DNA of 64,000 bases, taken from the NCBI RefSeq assembly GCF_038396755.1, contig NZ_CP149822.1:3410001-3474000 (forward strand), in the 5' to 3' direction. Of this stretch, positions 8,704 to 16,879 are shown one piece after another (the stretch's first letter is position 1; each line of letters starts with the position of its first letter). Origin of the DNA: Chitinophaga pollutisoli (GTDB lineage: Bacteria > Bacteroidota > Bacteroidia > Chitinophagales > Chitinophagaceae). Made by a program: the position numbers and the translations under genes. The notes beneath the pieces were generated by a model. That model saw nothing but the letters and a program-made list of their open reading frames with translations, was not told the DNA's origin and searched no databases.

Positions 8704-9240
8704 CTGTGTCCTGGTTTGTTTTAATGCTGTTAGTGTAAATGTACTGATTTACTATCAAATCCCCGGCCAGTCGGTCCGCTGGCAGCCTGCCGGCCCAAAG
8801 GTGGATGAATTTGTCCGGATTTGCCTGTTTTCTGAAATTTAACACTGACAGTTTGGCGCAAAAACCGGTGATTTCAACATTTTCCGGAACTCATATGTAA
8901 ATTAAATAATATTCATAATATATTCAAAAAATCATATGTATTTATCCGCTTTAGCGTCCCTCGCTATCAAGGTTTTACGAATGTTGCCCGAAAATGAACT
9001 GCAAGCGAAATAGGCACCAATAGGGGCTTCCAGCCCGCAGACTGCCAAAAGAATTAACACTTTAAAAGTTATCAACATCCATTAAATAAACTTTTTTATT
9101 CTCATCTCATTTAGTAATTTAGTCCTGAATTTAATGGGTTAGTAAGTAGAAAGAGTCAGCGGAATCTTCCGTTGGCTCTTTTCTCATTTTTACATCCACC
9201 CAATTTTCCCCCGTCAATTTTTTTCCCTTTATTTTGTTCC
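8704..9240. other. Intergenic region with an orphan terminator-like hairpin
   Basis: Between the divergent peptidase and radA genes there is no credible reading frame. An AT-rich stretch (about 8880-8945) is followed by a more mixed segment (8955-9055) and then a terminator-like hairpin at 9150-9184 pointing right. That leaves room for a short non-coding transcript, but I found no matching -33/-7 promoter. Confidence 0.4.
9150..9184 (+). terminator. Terminator-like hairpin upstream of radA
   Basis: AAAGAGTCAGCGGAA pairs with TTCCGTTGGCTCTTT (two G-T wobbles, 2-base gap at the tip) and is followed by TTTC. It ends about 55 bp before the radA start, and no gene on the plus strand precedes it. 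Confidence 0.6.
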
Positions 9241-10608
9241 ATGAGCAAAATCAAAACAGCTTTTTTTTGTCAGAACTGCGGATATGAATCAGCGAAATGG
9301 ACCGGAAAATGTCCTGCATGTAATCAATGGAACACGTTCGTCGAAGAAAAGGTGCAAAAAGAATTGCCGTTGCGCCAGCAAGGTTGGAAAACGGAAGACG
9401 CGCGACTGCCAAAAACGGTACATCTCACCGATGTGGAAACGATGGAAGAAAAGCGCCTGCTCTCACCCGATAACGAACTTAACCGCGTACTCGGCGGCGG
9501 CATCGTTGCCGGATCACTCGTGCTCGTAGGCGGTGAACCCGGCATCGGGAAATCCACGCTGTTCCTGCAAGTCGCCCTACTGCTCAAAGGCGTACGAACA
9601 TTGTATGTCAGCGGAGAAGAAAGCGAACAGCAGATCAAAATGCGGGCAGACAGGCTGCAGATACAAAATGAAGAATTTTACCTGCTGACGGAAACTTCCA
9701 CGCAAACGATCTTCCAGGAAATCAAAAAACTTGAACCGCAACTCGTCATCATCGACTCCATTCAAACACTACAATCTCCCCTTATCGAATCCGCGCCCGG
9801 CAGCGTGTCGCAAATCCGTGAAACAGCCGCCGAAATGCAACGGTTCGCCAAGGAAACCAATACACCCGTTTTCCTCATCGGGCACATAACCAAAGACGGC
9901 TCCATCGCCGGACCGAAAATCCTCGAACATATCGTGGATACCGTGCTCCAGTTCGAAGGTGATCAGCACTATGCCTACCGCATTCTCCGCACCATCAAGA
10001 ACCGGTTCGGCTCCACCGCCGAGCTCGGGATCTATGAAATGACCGGCGCGGGTCTCCGGCAGGTCAGCAATCCGTCAGAGATCCTCATCTCCCAGCGCGA
10101 CGATATGCTCAGCGGCGTGGCCATCGCGGCCACTATCGAAGGGCTCCGGCCCATGCTCGTGGAAGTGCAGGCGCTGGTGACGCAATCCGTTTACGGCACC
10201 CCGCAGCGTACTGCCACCGGCTTCGACCTGCGCCGCCTCCAGCTGCTGCTCGCCGTGCTCGAAAAACGCGGCGGGTTCCACTTCGGTGTGAAAGACGTTT
10301 TCCTCAACATCGCCGGCGGCCTGCGCGTCGAAGATCCGTCTATCGACCTGGCCGTACTGTGCGCGTTGTTGTCGTCGTACGAAGACGTGGGCATCTCCCA
10401 TAAAGTCTGCTTCGCCGGCGAAGTGGGCCTCAGCGGGGAAATCCGGGCGGTAAACCGGATTGAGCAGCGCATTGCGGAAGCGGAAAAACTCGGTTTCGAA
10501 AAAATATTCATCTCCCGATATAACAAGAAAGGCCTCGATTTCAGTAAAATGAACATCGAAGTGGTGCCGCTCGGGCGGGTGGACGAAGTGTACCGGTTGC
10601 TTTTCTGA
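9241..10608 (+). CDS. radA: DNA repair protein RadA
   Basis: RadA is a RecA-like hexameric motor that promotes branch migration in recombinational repair. In order: a four-Cys zinc finger (C10, C13, C24, C27), a Walker A loop GGEPGIGKST at 97-106, the RadA-specific KNRFG motif in the middle, and a C-terminal Lon-protease-like domain. Start MSKIKTAFFC (455 residues) is chosen because the zinc finger follows at the usual distance; the longer in-frame reading from a TTG adds a non-conserved segment. A ComF-type gene follows 41 bp later, probably co-transcribed. Confidence 0.96.
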   Translation: MSKIKTAFFCQNCGYESAKWTGKCPACNQWNTFVEEKVQKELPLRQQGWKTEDARLPKTVHLTDVETMEEKRLLSPDNELNRVLGGGIVAGSLVLVGGEPGIGKSTLFLQVALLLKGVRTLYVSGEESEQQIKMRADRLQIQNEEFYLLTETSTQTIFQEIKKLEPQLVIIDSIQTLQSPLIESAPGSVSQIRETAAEMQRFAKETNTPVFLIGHITKDGSIAGPKILEHIVDTVLQFEGDQHYAYRILRTIKNRFGSTAELGIYEMTGAGLRQVSNPSEILISQRDDMLSGVAIAATIEGLRPMLVEVQALVTQSVYGTPQRTATGFDLRRLQLLLAVLEKRGGFHFGVKDVFLNIAGGLRVEDPSIDLAVLCALLSSYEDVGISHKVCFAGEVGLSGEIRAVNRIEQRIAEAEKLGFEKIFISRYNKKGLDFSKMNIEVVPLGRVDEVYRLLF

Positions 10609-10649
10609 CCGGGGGCTTCGCTGTATTGTTAACCCAAAACTCCCTTTTT

Positions 10650-11336
10650 ATGCTGCATGCGCTTTTGCATCTGCTGTATCCTCACGCCTGTGAGCTTTGC
10701 GGGCGGGATCTCTCAACTTCCGAACGGCTGTTGTGCGTCCGTTGTTCATTGCGTTTGCCGGCGTCGGGCTTTCATGCGATCCGGGGCAACCCGGTGGAGA
10801 AAGCGCTGACGGGGCGGTTGCCGCTCGCGTTTGCTTCCGCCGGATATGTGTTCGGCCGGCAATCCGGGCTGCAGGCGCTCATCCATTTGTTTAAATACGG
10901 TGGCCGCCGCGATGTGGCGGTGCACCTGGGCCGGCAGCTGGGTTTGCAGTTGCGGGAGCACCGGGTGGAAGCGTGGAGCGGTTTGTTGCCGGTGCCGTTG
11001 CACCCATCGCGGTTGCGCACGCGCGGGTATAACCAGGCGGAAGCGCTGGCAGAAGGAATGGCATCGGTACCAGGCATGCCGAACATGGTGAAGGGGCTCG
11101 TACGGAAAGAGGCGGCAGGAAGTTCACAAACGAAACGGTCGCGGGTGGACCGCTGGAATAATGTTGCCGCCGGCTATTCCTGGAAAGGCGCTTTGCCGGT
11201 TGCCGGGAGCCATTTGTTGCTGATAGACGATGTGCTGACGACCGGGGCCACCATCGAGGCTTGCGGTCGCGCCGTGCTGGAGGCTGCTCCTGAAACAAAG
11301 CTGAGCGTGTGTTGTCTGGCCTGGGCTGGTCGATAA
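10650..11336 (+). CDS. comF: ComF-family phosphoribosyltransferase-like protein
   Basis: A 228-residue protein with an N-terminal four-Cys zinc ribbon (C14, C17, C29, C32) and a type I phosphoribosyltransferase domain ending in the PRPP-binding motif LLLIDDVLTTGATIEACG (189-206). This is the ComF/GntX architecture; ComF proteins assist DNA uptake or processing in competent bacteria, though the reaction is not settled. The ATG at 10650 is preferred to a TTG 24 bp upstream because the zinc ribbon starts soon after it. comEC occurs 29 kb away. Confidence 0.88.
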   Translation: MLHALLHLLYPHACELCGRDLSTSERLLCVRCSLRLPASGFHAIRGNPVEKALTGRLPLAFASAGYVFGRQSGLQALIHLFKYGGRRDVAVHLGRQLGLQLREHRVEAWSGLLPVPLHPSRLRTRGYNQAEALAEGMASVPGMPNMVKGLVRKEAAGSSQTKRSRVDRWNNVAAGYSWKGALPVAGSHLLLIDDVLTTGATIEACGRAVLEAAPETKLSVCCLAWAGR

Positions 11337-11584
11337 ACAAAGAATGTGGATGTGGAGCTCCCGGACCGTAATCCGGGAAGGGAAATTATTGCCTGGATGG
11401 CCCAGGCTAAAGCGCGGAGATAAAACCGCCGGGTTGGAGAAGCATGGTAATAGGATTTTGGTTGATGAATCAGCAGTGAATGCGGCTGGGCAGCTACAAA
11501 AAAATACAGGTGTTCGAAAACACCTGTCTTTGGTAACTATTCCACGTTATGAATACGCAATTGTTGCATTATGTCAACTACAGC
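11337..11584. other. Intergenic, convergent ends of comF and a small gene
   Basis: No gene is visible. A hairpin CCCGGA/TCCGGG (11360-11377) lies 23 bp after comF but lacks a T run. The terminator of the small minus-strand gene occupies the right part. Confidence 0.5.
11498..11527 (-). terminator. Terminator of the 62-residue gene
   Basis: ACAGGTGTT and AACACCTGT form a 9 bp stem with a CGAA loop. On the minus strand it is followed by T and then a run of seven T. Confidence 0.8.
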
Positions 11585-11773
11585 TTAAGAGGATGATTTC
11601 TTCGCTTTGTGCTTTTCCTGGCGGAACTTACCCGCTTTCTGCGCAGCAGATGCGTTCGGGTTCACGTACACGATCCTGAATCCTCCGCCGGAAGCGGTGC
11701 GCTCGGCTACAACCTGTTCAAGGCCCAGCTTTGCGAGATGCCGGCTAAGCTGCCGGATATCATTATTGTCCAT
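11585..11773 (-). CDS. Small basic protein of unknown function
   Basis: A 62-residue cytoplasmic protein, starting MDNNDIRQLSRHL, with an amphipathic N-terminal half, a central GGGFRIVYVNPNA segment and a Lys-rich C-terminus (KHKAKKSSS). I do not recognise the family. It is judged real because its codon choice matches the neighbours and a good terminator follows at the right distance on the same strand. The basic tail might bind nucleic acid, but that is a guess. Confidence 0.6.
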   Translation of the reverse strand: MDNNDIRQLSRHLAKLGLEQVVAERTASGGGFRIVYVNPNASAAQKAGKFRQEKHKAKKSSS

Positions 11774-12223
11774 TTTTCAAGAATTTTCGGTTGCTGAATA
11801 AGTGAAGTGATGCAGGTTAAAGGCATCCACACATATATCCACAACCTGCTGCCGGGCGGCAGTGGTAGGAAAACGCCCTGGGGCGACTATCCGGTTCCGT
11901 TGTTCTTTCCAATAATAACATCGTCAATTCGTTTAATGGTTGGTCTCTGTTTTGATTCTGTTGTATTACCCTACAAATATAGTAGACTAAATAGACTATG
12001 CAAAATTATTTTTTTGCCGTGGGGCGTTTTTTAATGTAACTATTTGTTAAACATGACGTTATGCTGATTTAAATTTATCAAGGCGTAGAAGGAGAGGCAC
12101 CTGTTTGCATACTTTCATTTATTATGTCGGAGTTTTCTATCTTTGCAAATGCCCGACGGTGGATTTGTTTATTGTTCGGCCCCGGGTTTCATCTTTTAAG
12201 TGTAACTAATAAACGTCATTGCC
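11774..12223. other. Region upstream of metH
   Basis: 450 bp without a gene. I looked for a cobalamin or SAM riboswitch ahead of the methionine synthase genes and could not find their conserved boxes. A -7-like element lies at 12138-12145. Confidence 0.5.
12138..12145 (+). promoter_or_regulatory. Possible -7 element for metH
   Basis: TATCTTTG matches TAnnTTTG. A TTTG at 12104-12107 is too far away (30 bp) to be a good -33. A weak CAAAT/ATTTG stem follows directly. The start codon is about 80 bp downstream. Confidence 0.35.
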
Positions 12224-13240
12224 ATGAAATCTTTGCATCAGTGCGCCGCAGAGCGCATTCTCATCATCGACGGTGCTATGGGCACCATGATCCAGCGATA
12301 TAAATTAGAGGAATCCGATTACCGCGGAACGCGTTTTGCCGATCACCCATCAGACGTGAAAGGTAATAACGAACTGCTGTCCATCACCCGGCCCGATATT
12401 ATCGAGGCCATCCATCGCGAGTACCTCGAAGCTGGCGCAGACATTCTCGAAACCAATACTTTTAGCGCAACGGTGATTGCGCAGGCCGATTACGACTTGC
12501 AGCATCTCGCCTCGGAGATGAACACCGCTTCGGTGAAAATCGCGCGGAAAGTGGCAGATGAGTACAATGCTGCCAATCCCGAAAGACCCCGCTTCGTGGC
12601 GGGCGCCATCGGCCCCCTCAACAAAACGCTTTCCATCTCTCCCGATGTGAACAATCCGGGCTTCCGCTCCGTCACCTTCGACGAAGTGGTAGATGCGTAT
12701 TACGATCAGATCAAGGCATTGGCGGAAGCAGGCGCAGATATTCTGCTTATTGAAACGATCTTCGACACGCTGAACGCCAAAGGCGCCATTTTCGCGATCA
12801 AGAAATATTTCCGCGAATCCGGCCGCCCGCAGCTGCCCGTCATGATCTCCGGCACCATCACCGACGCATCGGGCCGTACCCTCAGCGGACAAACCCTCGA
12901 AGCTTTCTACATTTCCGTCATGCACGCGAAACCTTTCTCCATCGGCCTCAACTGCGCCCTCGGCGGCAACCAGATGCGCCCGTATGTGGAAGAACTCTCC
13001 CAGATCGCCAGCTGCTACGTTTCCTGCTACCCTAACGCCGGCCTCCCCAACACCTTCGGGGAATACGACGAAACGCCGCACGAAACGGCTTGCATCCTGG
13101 AAGACTTCGCACGCGAAGGATTTGTAAATATCGTTGGTGGATGCTGCGGCACAACGCCCGACCACATCCGTCATATTGCTCAACATGTAAAGGACATCAC
13201 CCCGCGGCCCCTGCCCGTCGTTGAAACCACGCTCGCTTAA
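12224..13240 (+). CDS. metH: Methionine synthase, homocysteine-binding subunit (split MetH N-terminal part)
   Basis: This 338-residue protein is the zinc-dependent homocysteine-activating domain of cobalamin-dependent methionine synthase. The DGAMGTMIQ motif lies near the N-terminus, and the three zinc-binding cysteines are C244 (LNCALGG) and C307-C308 ([11 protein letters not shown]), at nearly the positions of the E. coli MetH ligands. It ends in a proper stop, and the remaining MetH domains are in the next gene 18 bp later. The two products presumably work as one enzyme that methylates homocysteine from methyltetrahydrofolate. Confidence 0.93.
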   Translation: MKSLHQCAAERILIIDGAMGTMIQRYKLEESDYRGTRFADHPSDVKGNNELLSITRPDIIEAIHREYLEAGADILETNTFSATVIAQADYDLQHLASEMNTASVKIARKVADEYNAANPERPRFVAGAIGPLNKTLSISPDVNNPGFRSVTFDEVVDAYYDQIKALAEAGADILLIETIFDTLNAKGAIFAIKKYFRESGRPQLPVMISGTITDASGRTLSGQTLEAFYISVMHAKPFSIGLNCALGGNQMRPYVEELSQIASCYVSCYPNAGLPNTFGEYDETPHETACILEDFAREGFVNIVGGCCGTTPDHIRHIAQHVKDITPRPLPVVETTLA

Positions 13241-13258
13241 GCCCGGGAGCATATCATC

Positions 13259-15958
13259 ATGAGTACAACACATACGATCAAGCCGTTCCTGCGGCTCAGC
13301 GGCCTCGAACCGCTCGTCGTGAGGCCCGAAACCAACTTTTTGAACGTAGGTGAAAGAACCAACGTTACCGGCTCCAAAAAATTCGCGCGGCTCATTCGCG
13401 AAGGACTATACGAAGAAGCGCTCTCCGTTGCCCGCCAACAGGTGGAAAGCGGCGCGCAAATCATAGACGTCAATATGGACGACGCCCTCCTCGACGGCGA
13501 AAAAGCCATGACCACCTTCCTCAATCTCCTTGCCTCCGAGCCCGACATCTCCCGCATCCCGGTGATGATCGACTCCAGCAAGTTCAGCGTAATTGAAGCC
13601 GGACTGAAGTGCCTCCAGGGAAAATGTATCGTCAACTCCATCTCCCTCAAAGAAGGAGAGGAAAAGTTCATCGAACAGGCGATCATCTGCCAGAGCTACG
13701 GCGCGTCCGTTGTGGTAATGGCCTTCGATGAAAACGGCCAGGCCGACACCCTCGAGAAACGCGTCACCATCTGCCAGCGCGCTTACGACATCCTGGTAGA
13801 CCGCGTAGGTTTCGATCCGCAGGACATCATCTTCGACCCGAACATCTTCGCCATCGCCACCGGTATCGAAGAACACAATAACTATGCGGTAGACTTCATC
13901 GAAGCCTGCCGCCAGATCAAGCAGCGCATGCCGCTCGCCAAAATCAGCGGCGGCGTCAGCAACGTTTCCTTCTCTTTCCGCGGCAACGACGTGATGCGTG
14001 AAGCCATGCACTCCGTGTTCCTCTTCCACGCCATCCGCGCCGGCCTCGACATGGGCATCGTGAACGCAGGGATGATCCAGATCTATGATGAGATCACTCC
14101 CGAAATGCGCGAGCTTGTGGAAGACGCCATCCTCAACCGCCGGGAAGACGCCACGGAACGCCTCATCGCCTACGCCGAAACCGTGAAGGCGAAAGGGAAA
14201 GTGATCGAGAAAGATGAAACCTGGCGTAAGGGCACCGTAGAAGAAAGGCTCAGCCACGCACTCGTGAACGGTATCACCGACTACATCGAAGCAGACACCG
14301 AAGAAGCCCGCCAGAAATATCCCCGCCCCCTCGAAGTAATCGAAGGCCCGCTCATGGATGGCATGAACATCGTCGGCGACCTGTTCGGCTCAGGTAAAAT
14401 GTTCCTCCCGCAGGTTGTGAAAAGCGCGCGTGTGATGAAAAAATCCGTGGCCGTGCTCACGCCTTTCATCGAAGAAGAAAAGGCAAGACTCGTCGCGGAA
14501 AATGGCGGTGAGATCAAATCCGCGGGAAAAATCCTACTCGCCACCGTGAAAGGCGACGTGCACGATATCGGGAAGAACATCGTGGGCGTAGTACTCGGTT
14601 GTAACGGATATGACATCGTAGACCTCGGTGTAATGGTGCCGGCGGAGAAAATCCTGCAGGCGGCGCGCGAAGAAAAAGTAGACATTATCGGCCTCAGCGG
14701 GCTCATCACCCCGAGCCTCGACGAAATGGTCCACATCGCCCGCGAACTGAAACGCCAGAACTTCGATATTCCGCTGATGATCGGCGGCGCCACCACTTCC
14801 CGCACGCACACCGCCGTGAAGATCGCACCTGAATACGACAACGGCGTGGTTCACGTGCTCGACGCATCGCGCAGCGTTACCGTTACCGGGAACCTGCTCA
14901 ACAAATCGCTGCACAAAAACTTCCTGGCCGGCGTAAAAGAAGAATACCACAAGCTCAACGAGCAATTCAAGAATAAAAAACCGGTTAAGCAATACCTCAA
15001 ACTGGAAGACGCGCGGAAAAACAAGGTACCCATCGACTGGAATACCTTCAACCCCGTAAAGCCCCTCCAGCCCGGGATCCATGAATTCCAATCGTACGAC
15101 CTCGCCGAAATCGCGAAATACATCGACTGGCAATTCTTCTTCATCGCCTGGGAATTGCACGGGAAATTCCCCGCCATCCTTTCTGATGAAGTAGTAGGCA
15201 AGGAAGCCACGCATCTTTACAACGATGCGCAGGCCATGCTGAAAAAAATCATCGACGAAAAGTGGTTGACCGCCCGCGCCGTGATCGGCTTCTTCCCCGC
15301 CAACTCCAACGGTGCGGATACCGTAAACGTTACCGCGCCGGATGGCGCACAGGTGCCGCTGGAGTTCCTTCGCCAACAGATCAAGAAAGCCCCCGGCCAA
15401 CCGAATATGTGCCTGTCCGATTTCATCGCGCCGGCAGACAGCGGTAAGCAGGACTGGATCGGCGGTTTCGCCGTAACAGCCGGAGAAGGCATCGAAAAGT
15501 GGCTGGATAAATTCAAGAAGGAACACGACGATTATTCCAGCATCATGCTCAAAGCGCTGGCCGACCGCCTCGCGGAAGCGTTCACCGAATTGCTACACGA
15601 AAGAGTGCGGAAAGAATTCTGGGGCTACGCGGCAAACGAGCACCTGACCAACGACCAGTTGATCGCCGAAGAATTCCTTGGTATCCGCCCGGCGCCGGGT
15701 TACCCTGCATGTCCGGAACACACCGAAAAATACAAGCTGTTCGATCTGCTGAGCGCCACCGCGTCCACCGGCATCACCCTCACCGAATCGCTGGCGATGT
15801 ACCCGGCGGCGAGCGTGAGCGGATGGTATATGGCCAACCCGGAAGGCAAGTATTTCGGCCTGGGTAAAATCGATCACGATCAATTACAGGATTATGCCAC
15901 CCGCAAGGGCTGGGACCTCGAAACAGCCGAAAAATGGCTGCGCCCGAGCCTCGATTAG
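13259..15958 (+). CDS. metH: Methionine synthase, folate/cobalamin/activation domains (split MetH C-terminal part)
   Basis: An 899-residue protein with the rest of MetH: a pterin-binding TIM barrel (about 15-290), a helical cap, the cobalamin domain with DVHDIGKN whose His435 is the expected lower axial cobalt ligand, and the C-terminal AdoMet-binding reactivation domain (about 580-899) with [12 protein letters not shown]. It transfers methyl from methyltetrahydrofolate to cobalamin; the homocysteine half is encoded just upstream, 18 bp away. A strong terminator follows the stop, so the pair forms its own operon. Confidence 0.95.
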   Translation: MSTTHTIKPFLRLSGLEPLVVRPETNFLNVGERTNVTGSKKFARLIREGLYEEALSVARQQVESGAQIIDVNMDDALLDGEKAMTTFLNLLASEPDISRIPVMIDSSKFSVIEAGLKCLQGKCIVNSISLKEGEEKFIEQAIICQSYGASVVVMAFDENGQADTLEKRVTICQRAYDILVDRVGFDPQDIIFDPNIFAIATGIEEHNNYAVDFIEACRQIKQRMPLAKISGGVSNVSFSFRGNDVMREAMHSVFLFHAIRAGLDMGIVNAGMIQIYDEITPEMRELVEDAILNRREDATERLIAYAETVKAKGKVIEKDETWRKGTVEERLSHALVNGITDYIEADTEEARQKYPRPLEVIEGPLMDGMNIVGDLFGSGKMFLPQVVKSARVMKKSVAVLTPFIEEEKARLVAENGGEIKSAGKILLATVKGDVHDIGKNIVGVVLGCNGYDIVDLGVMVPAEKILQAAREEKVDIIGLSGLITPSLDEMVHIARELKRQNFDIPLMIGGATTSRTHTAVKIAPEYDNGVVHVLDASRSVTVTGNLLNKSLHKNFLAGVKEEYHKLNEQFKNKKPVKQYLKLEDARKNKVPIDWNTFNPVKPLQPGIHEFQSYDLAEIAKYIDWQFFFIAWELHGKFPAILSDEVVGKEATHLYNDAQAMLKKIIDEKWLTARAVIGFFPANSNGADTVNVTAPDGAQVPLEFLRQQIKKAPGQPNMCLSDFIAPADSGKQDWIGGFAVTAGEGIEKWLDKFKKEHDDYSSIMLKALADRLAEAFTELLHERVRKEFWGYAANEHLTNDQLIAEEFLGIRPAPGYPACPEHTEKYKLFDLLSATASTGITLTESLAMYPAASVSGWYMANPEGKYFGLGKIDHDQLQDYATRKGWDLETAEKWLRPSLD

Positions 15959-15982
15959 GCGTAACCGTAAACCATATGCAGC

Positions 15983-16012
15983 AGCGCAATTCTCCGGAGT
16001 TGCGCTTTTTTT
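15983..16012 (+). terminator. Terminator of the metH operon
   Basis: AGCGCAA and TTGCGCT form the outer stem (the loop contains CTCCGGAG), followed by seven T. It overlaps the last codon of the convergent lipoprotein gene. Confidence 0.85.
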
Positions 16013-16577
16013 AATGCTTCATGTCGATGTCCTGCGCTTCGCGGAGGTCGGAGGCGTTGATCGTGGTCAACATGCGATCGCCGCGGAAGAAGCGGATATT
16101 TTTCACCGAATCTGTTTTCGGAATGGCGCCGAGCCAGGCCATAGCCTTGGTGTAAGTGGTTTTAGGCGTATCGACTTTGATGGCGAAATGCAGTTCCATA
16201 TTGCCGTCCAGCACATAAGAGCGCGACAGTTCGATGGTTTGCGTGAGATCGCTGGGCCGGAGCACCACGGCTGCGAGGAGATTATGGCTGAAATCGATGG
16301 TGTCGATCGTATTGTTCATCGTTTTGGCCATGCCGAAGGTTTTCCGCATTTCTTCCGGGTTGTTGATGATCCAGCAGGCCACGCTGTCGGTGAGTTTAAC
16401 GGAGTTGTTGACGAAATAACCGCTGAGGGGGCGGATCACCACGTCTTTTTGCATGACTATTTCTGCCGGAGGCGCGCCGGTCGTGTCTTTGGAATCGGAG
16501 TGTTCATCGGAACGCGAGGTGTTGGGGCCGCAGGCGGCGAGGAACAACAGTAAGCCCGCTATGGGTAAGTGTTTCAT
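16011..16577 (-). CDS. Lipoprotein of unknown function
   Basis: A 188-residue protein with a lipoprotein signal peptide: a hydrophobic stretch (residues 4-15) ending in the lipobox LAAC, with Cys16 as the likely lipidated residue. The rest is a soluble mixed alpha/beta domain, and I do not recognise it. It is convergent with metH and separated from ispG by a region holding a candidate small RNA. It probably sits in the inner or outer membrane facing the periplasm. Confidence 0.8.
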   Translation of the reverse strand: MKHLPIAGLLLFLAACGPNTSRSDEHSDSKDTTGAPPAEIVMQKDVVIRPLSGYFVNNSVKLTDSVACWIINNPEEMRKTFGMAKTMNNTIDTIDFSHNLLAAVVLRPSDLTQTIELSRSYVLDGNMELHFAIKVDTPKTTYTKAMAWLGAIPKTDSVKNIRFFRGDRMLTTINASDLREAQDIDMKH

Positions 16578-16709
16578 GGGACGATGGTTTTGATGTTCTG
16601 ATAAAAGGGTACTACAAACACAATACCGGGAAACCGATTTCTATAACACTTCTATGACAGGAGCGGTGGAAAATAGGGGAACCACGCAGGAAATTGCGTA
16701 GAATTACGC

Positions 16710-16741
16710 TTGTCTCTACCCTCTTGAGGGTATTACCTTTG
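16710..16741 (+). promoter_or_regulatory. Promoter with a palindromic operator in the spacer
   Basis: TTG (16710-16712), a 21 bp spacer and TACCTTTG (16734-16741) match the Bacteroidota promoter pattern. The spacer contains a perfect palindrome, TACCCTC-TT-GAGGGTA (16717-16732), well placed for a repressor or activator to control polymerase binding. Confidence 0.6.
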
Positions 16742-16746
16742 TGCTA

Positions 16747-16856
16747 TGCAATTAGATCGCATTTAGCCCCAAAAAAGCAGTTCAGAAAGTTAAGGTACAC
16801 CTGTTAAGTTAACCCCAGTTACAGTTTTAGGGCCGCCGGTAAGGGCGGCCCTTTTT
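16747..16856 (+). ncRNA. Candidate small RNA, about 110 nt
   Basis: A rightward promoter (16710-16741) and a rightward intrinsic terminator (16830-16856) bracket about 110 bp that hold no reading frame longer than six codons. A stem-loop (GCTATGC with GCATTTAGC) sits near the 5' end. The terminator has its T run on the plus strand only, so it does not serve ispG, which is on the minus strand. No known RNA family was recognised. Confidence 0.5.
16830..16856 (+). terminator. Terminator of the candidate small RNA
   Basis: GGGCCGCC and GGCGGCCC form a perfect 8 bp GC stem with a 6-base loop, followed by TTTTT on the plus strand. Confidence 0.85.
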
Positions 16857-16879
16857 ATTTGCAAAGTTGTTTGTGCGGA

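Noticed and set aside
11344-11679. 111-residue open frame after comF
   Set aside because: It overlaps the small minus-strand gene and its terminator and has no family features.
11774-12223. Cobalamin or SAM riboswitch upstream of metH
   Set aside because: The conserved B12-box and SAM-I core sequences could not be found by reading.
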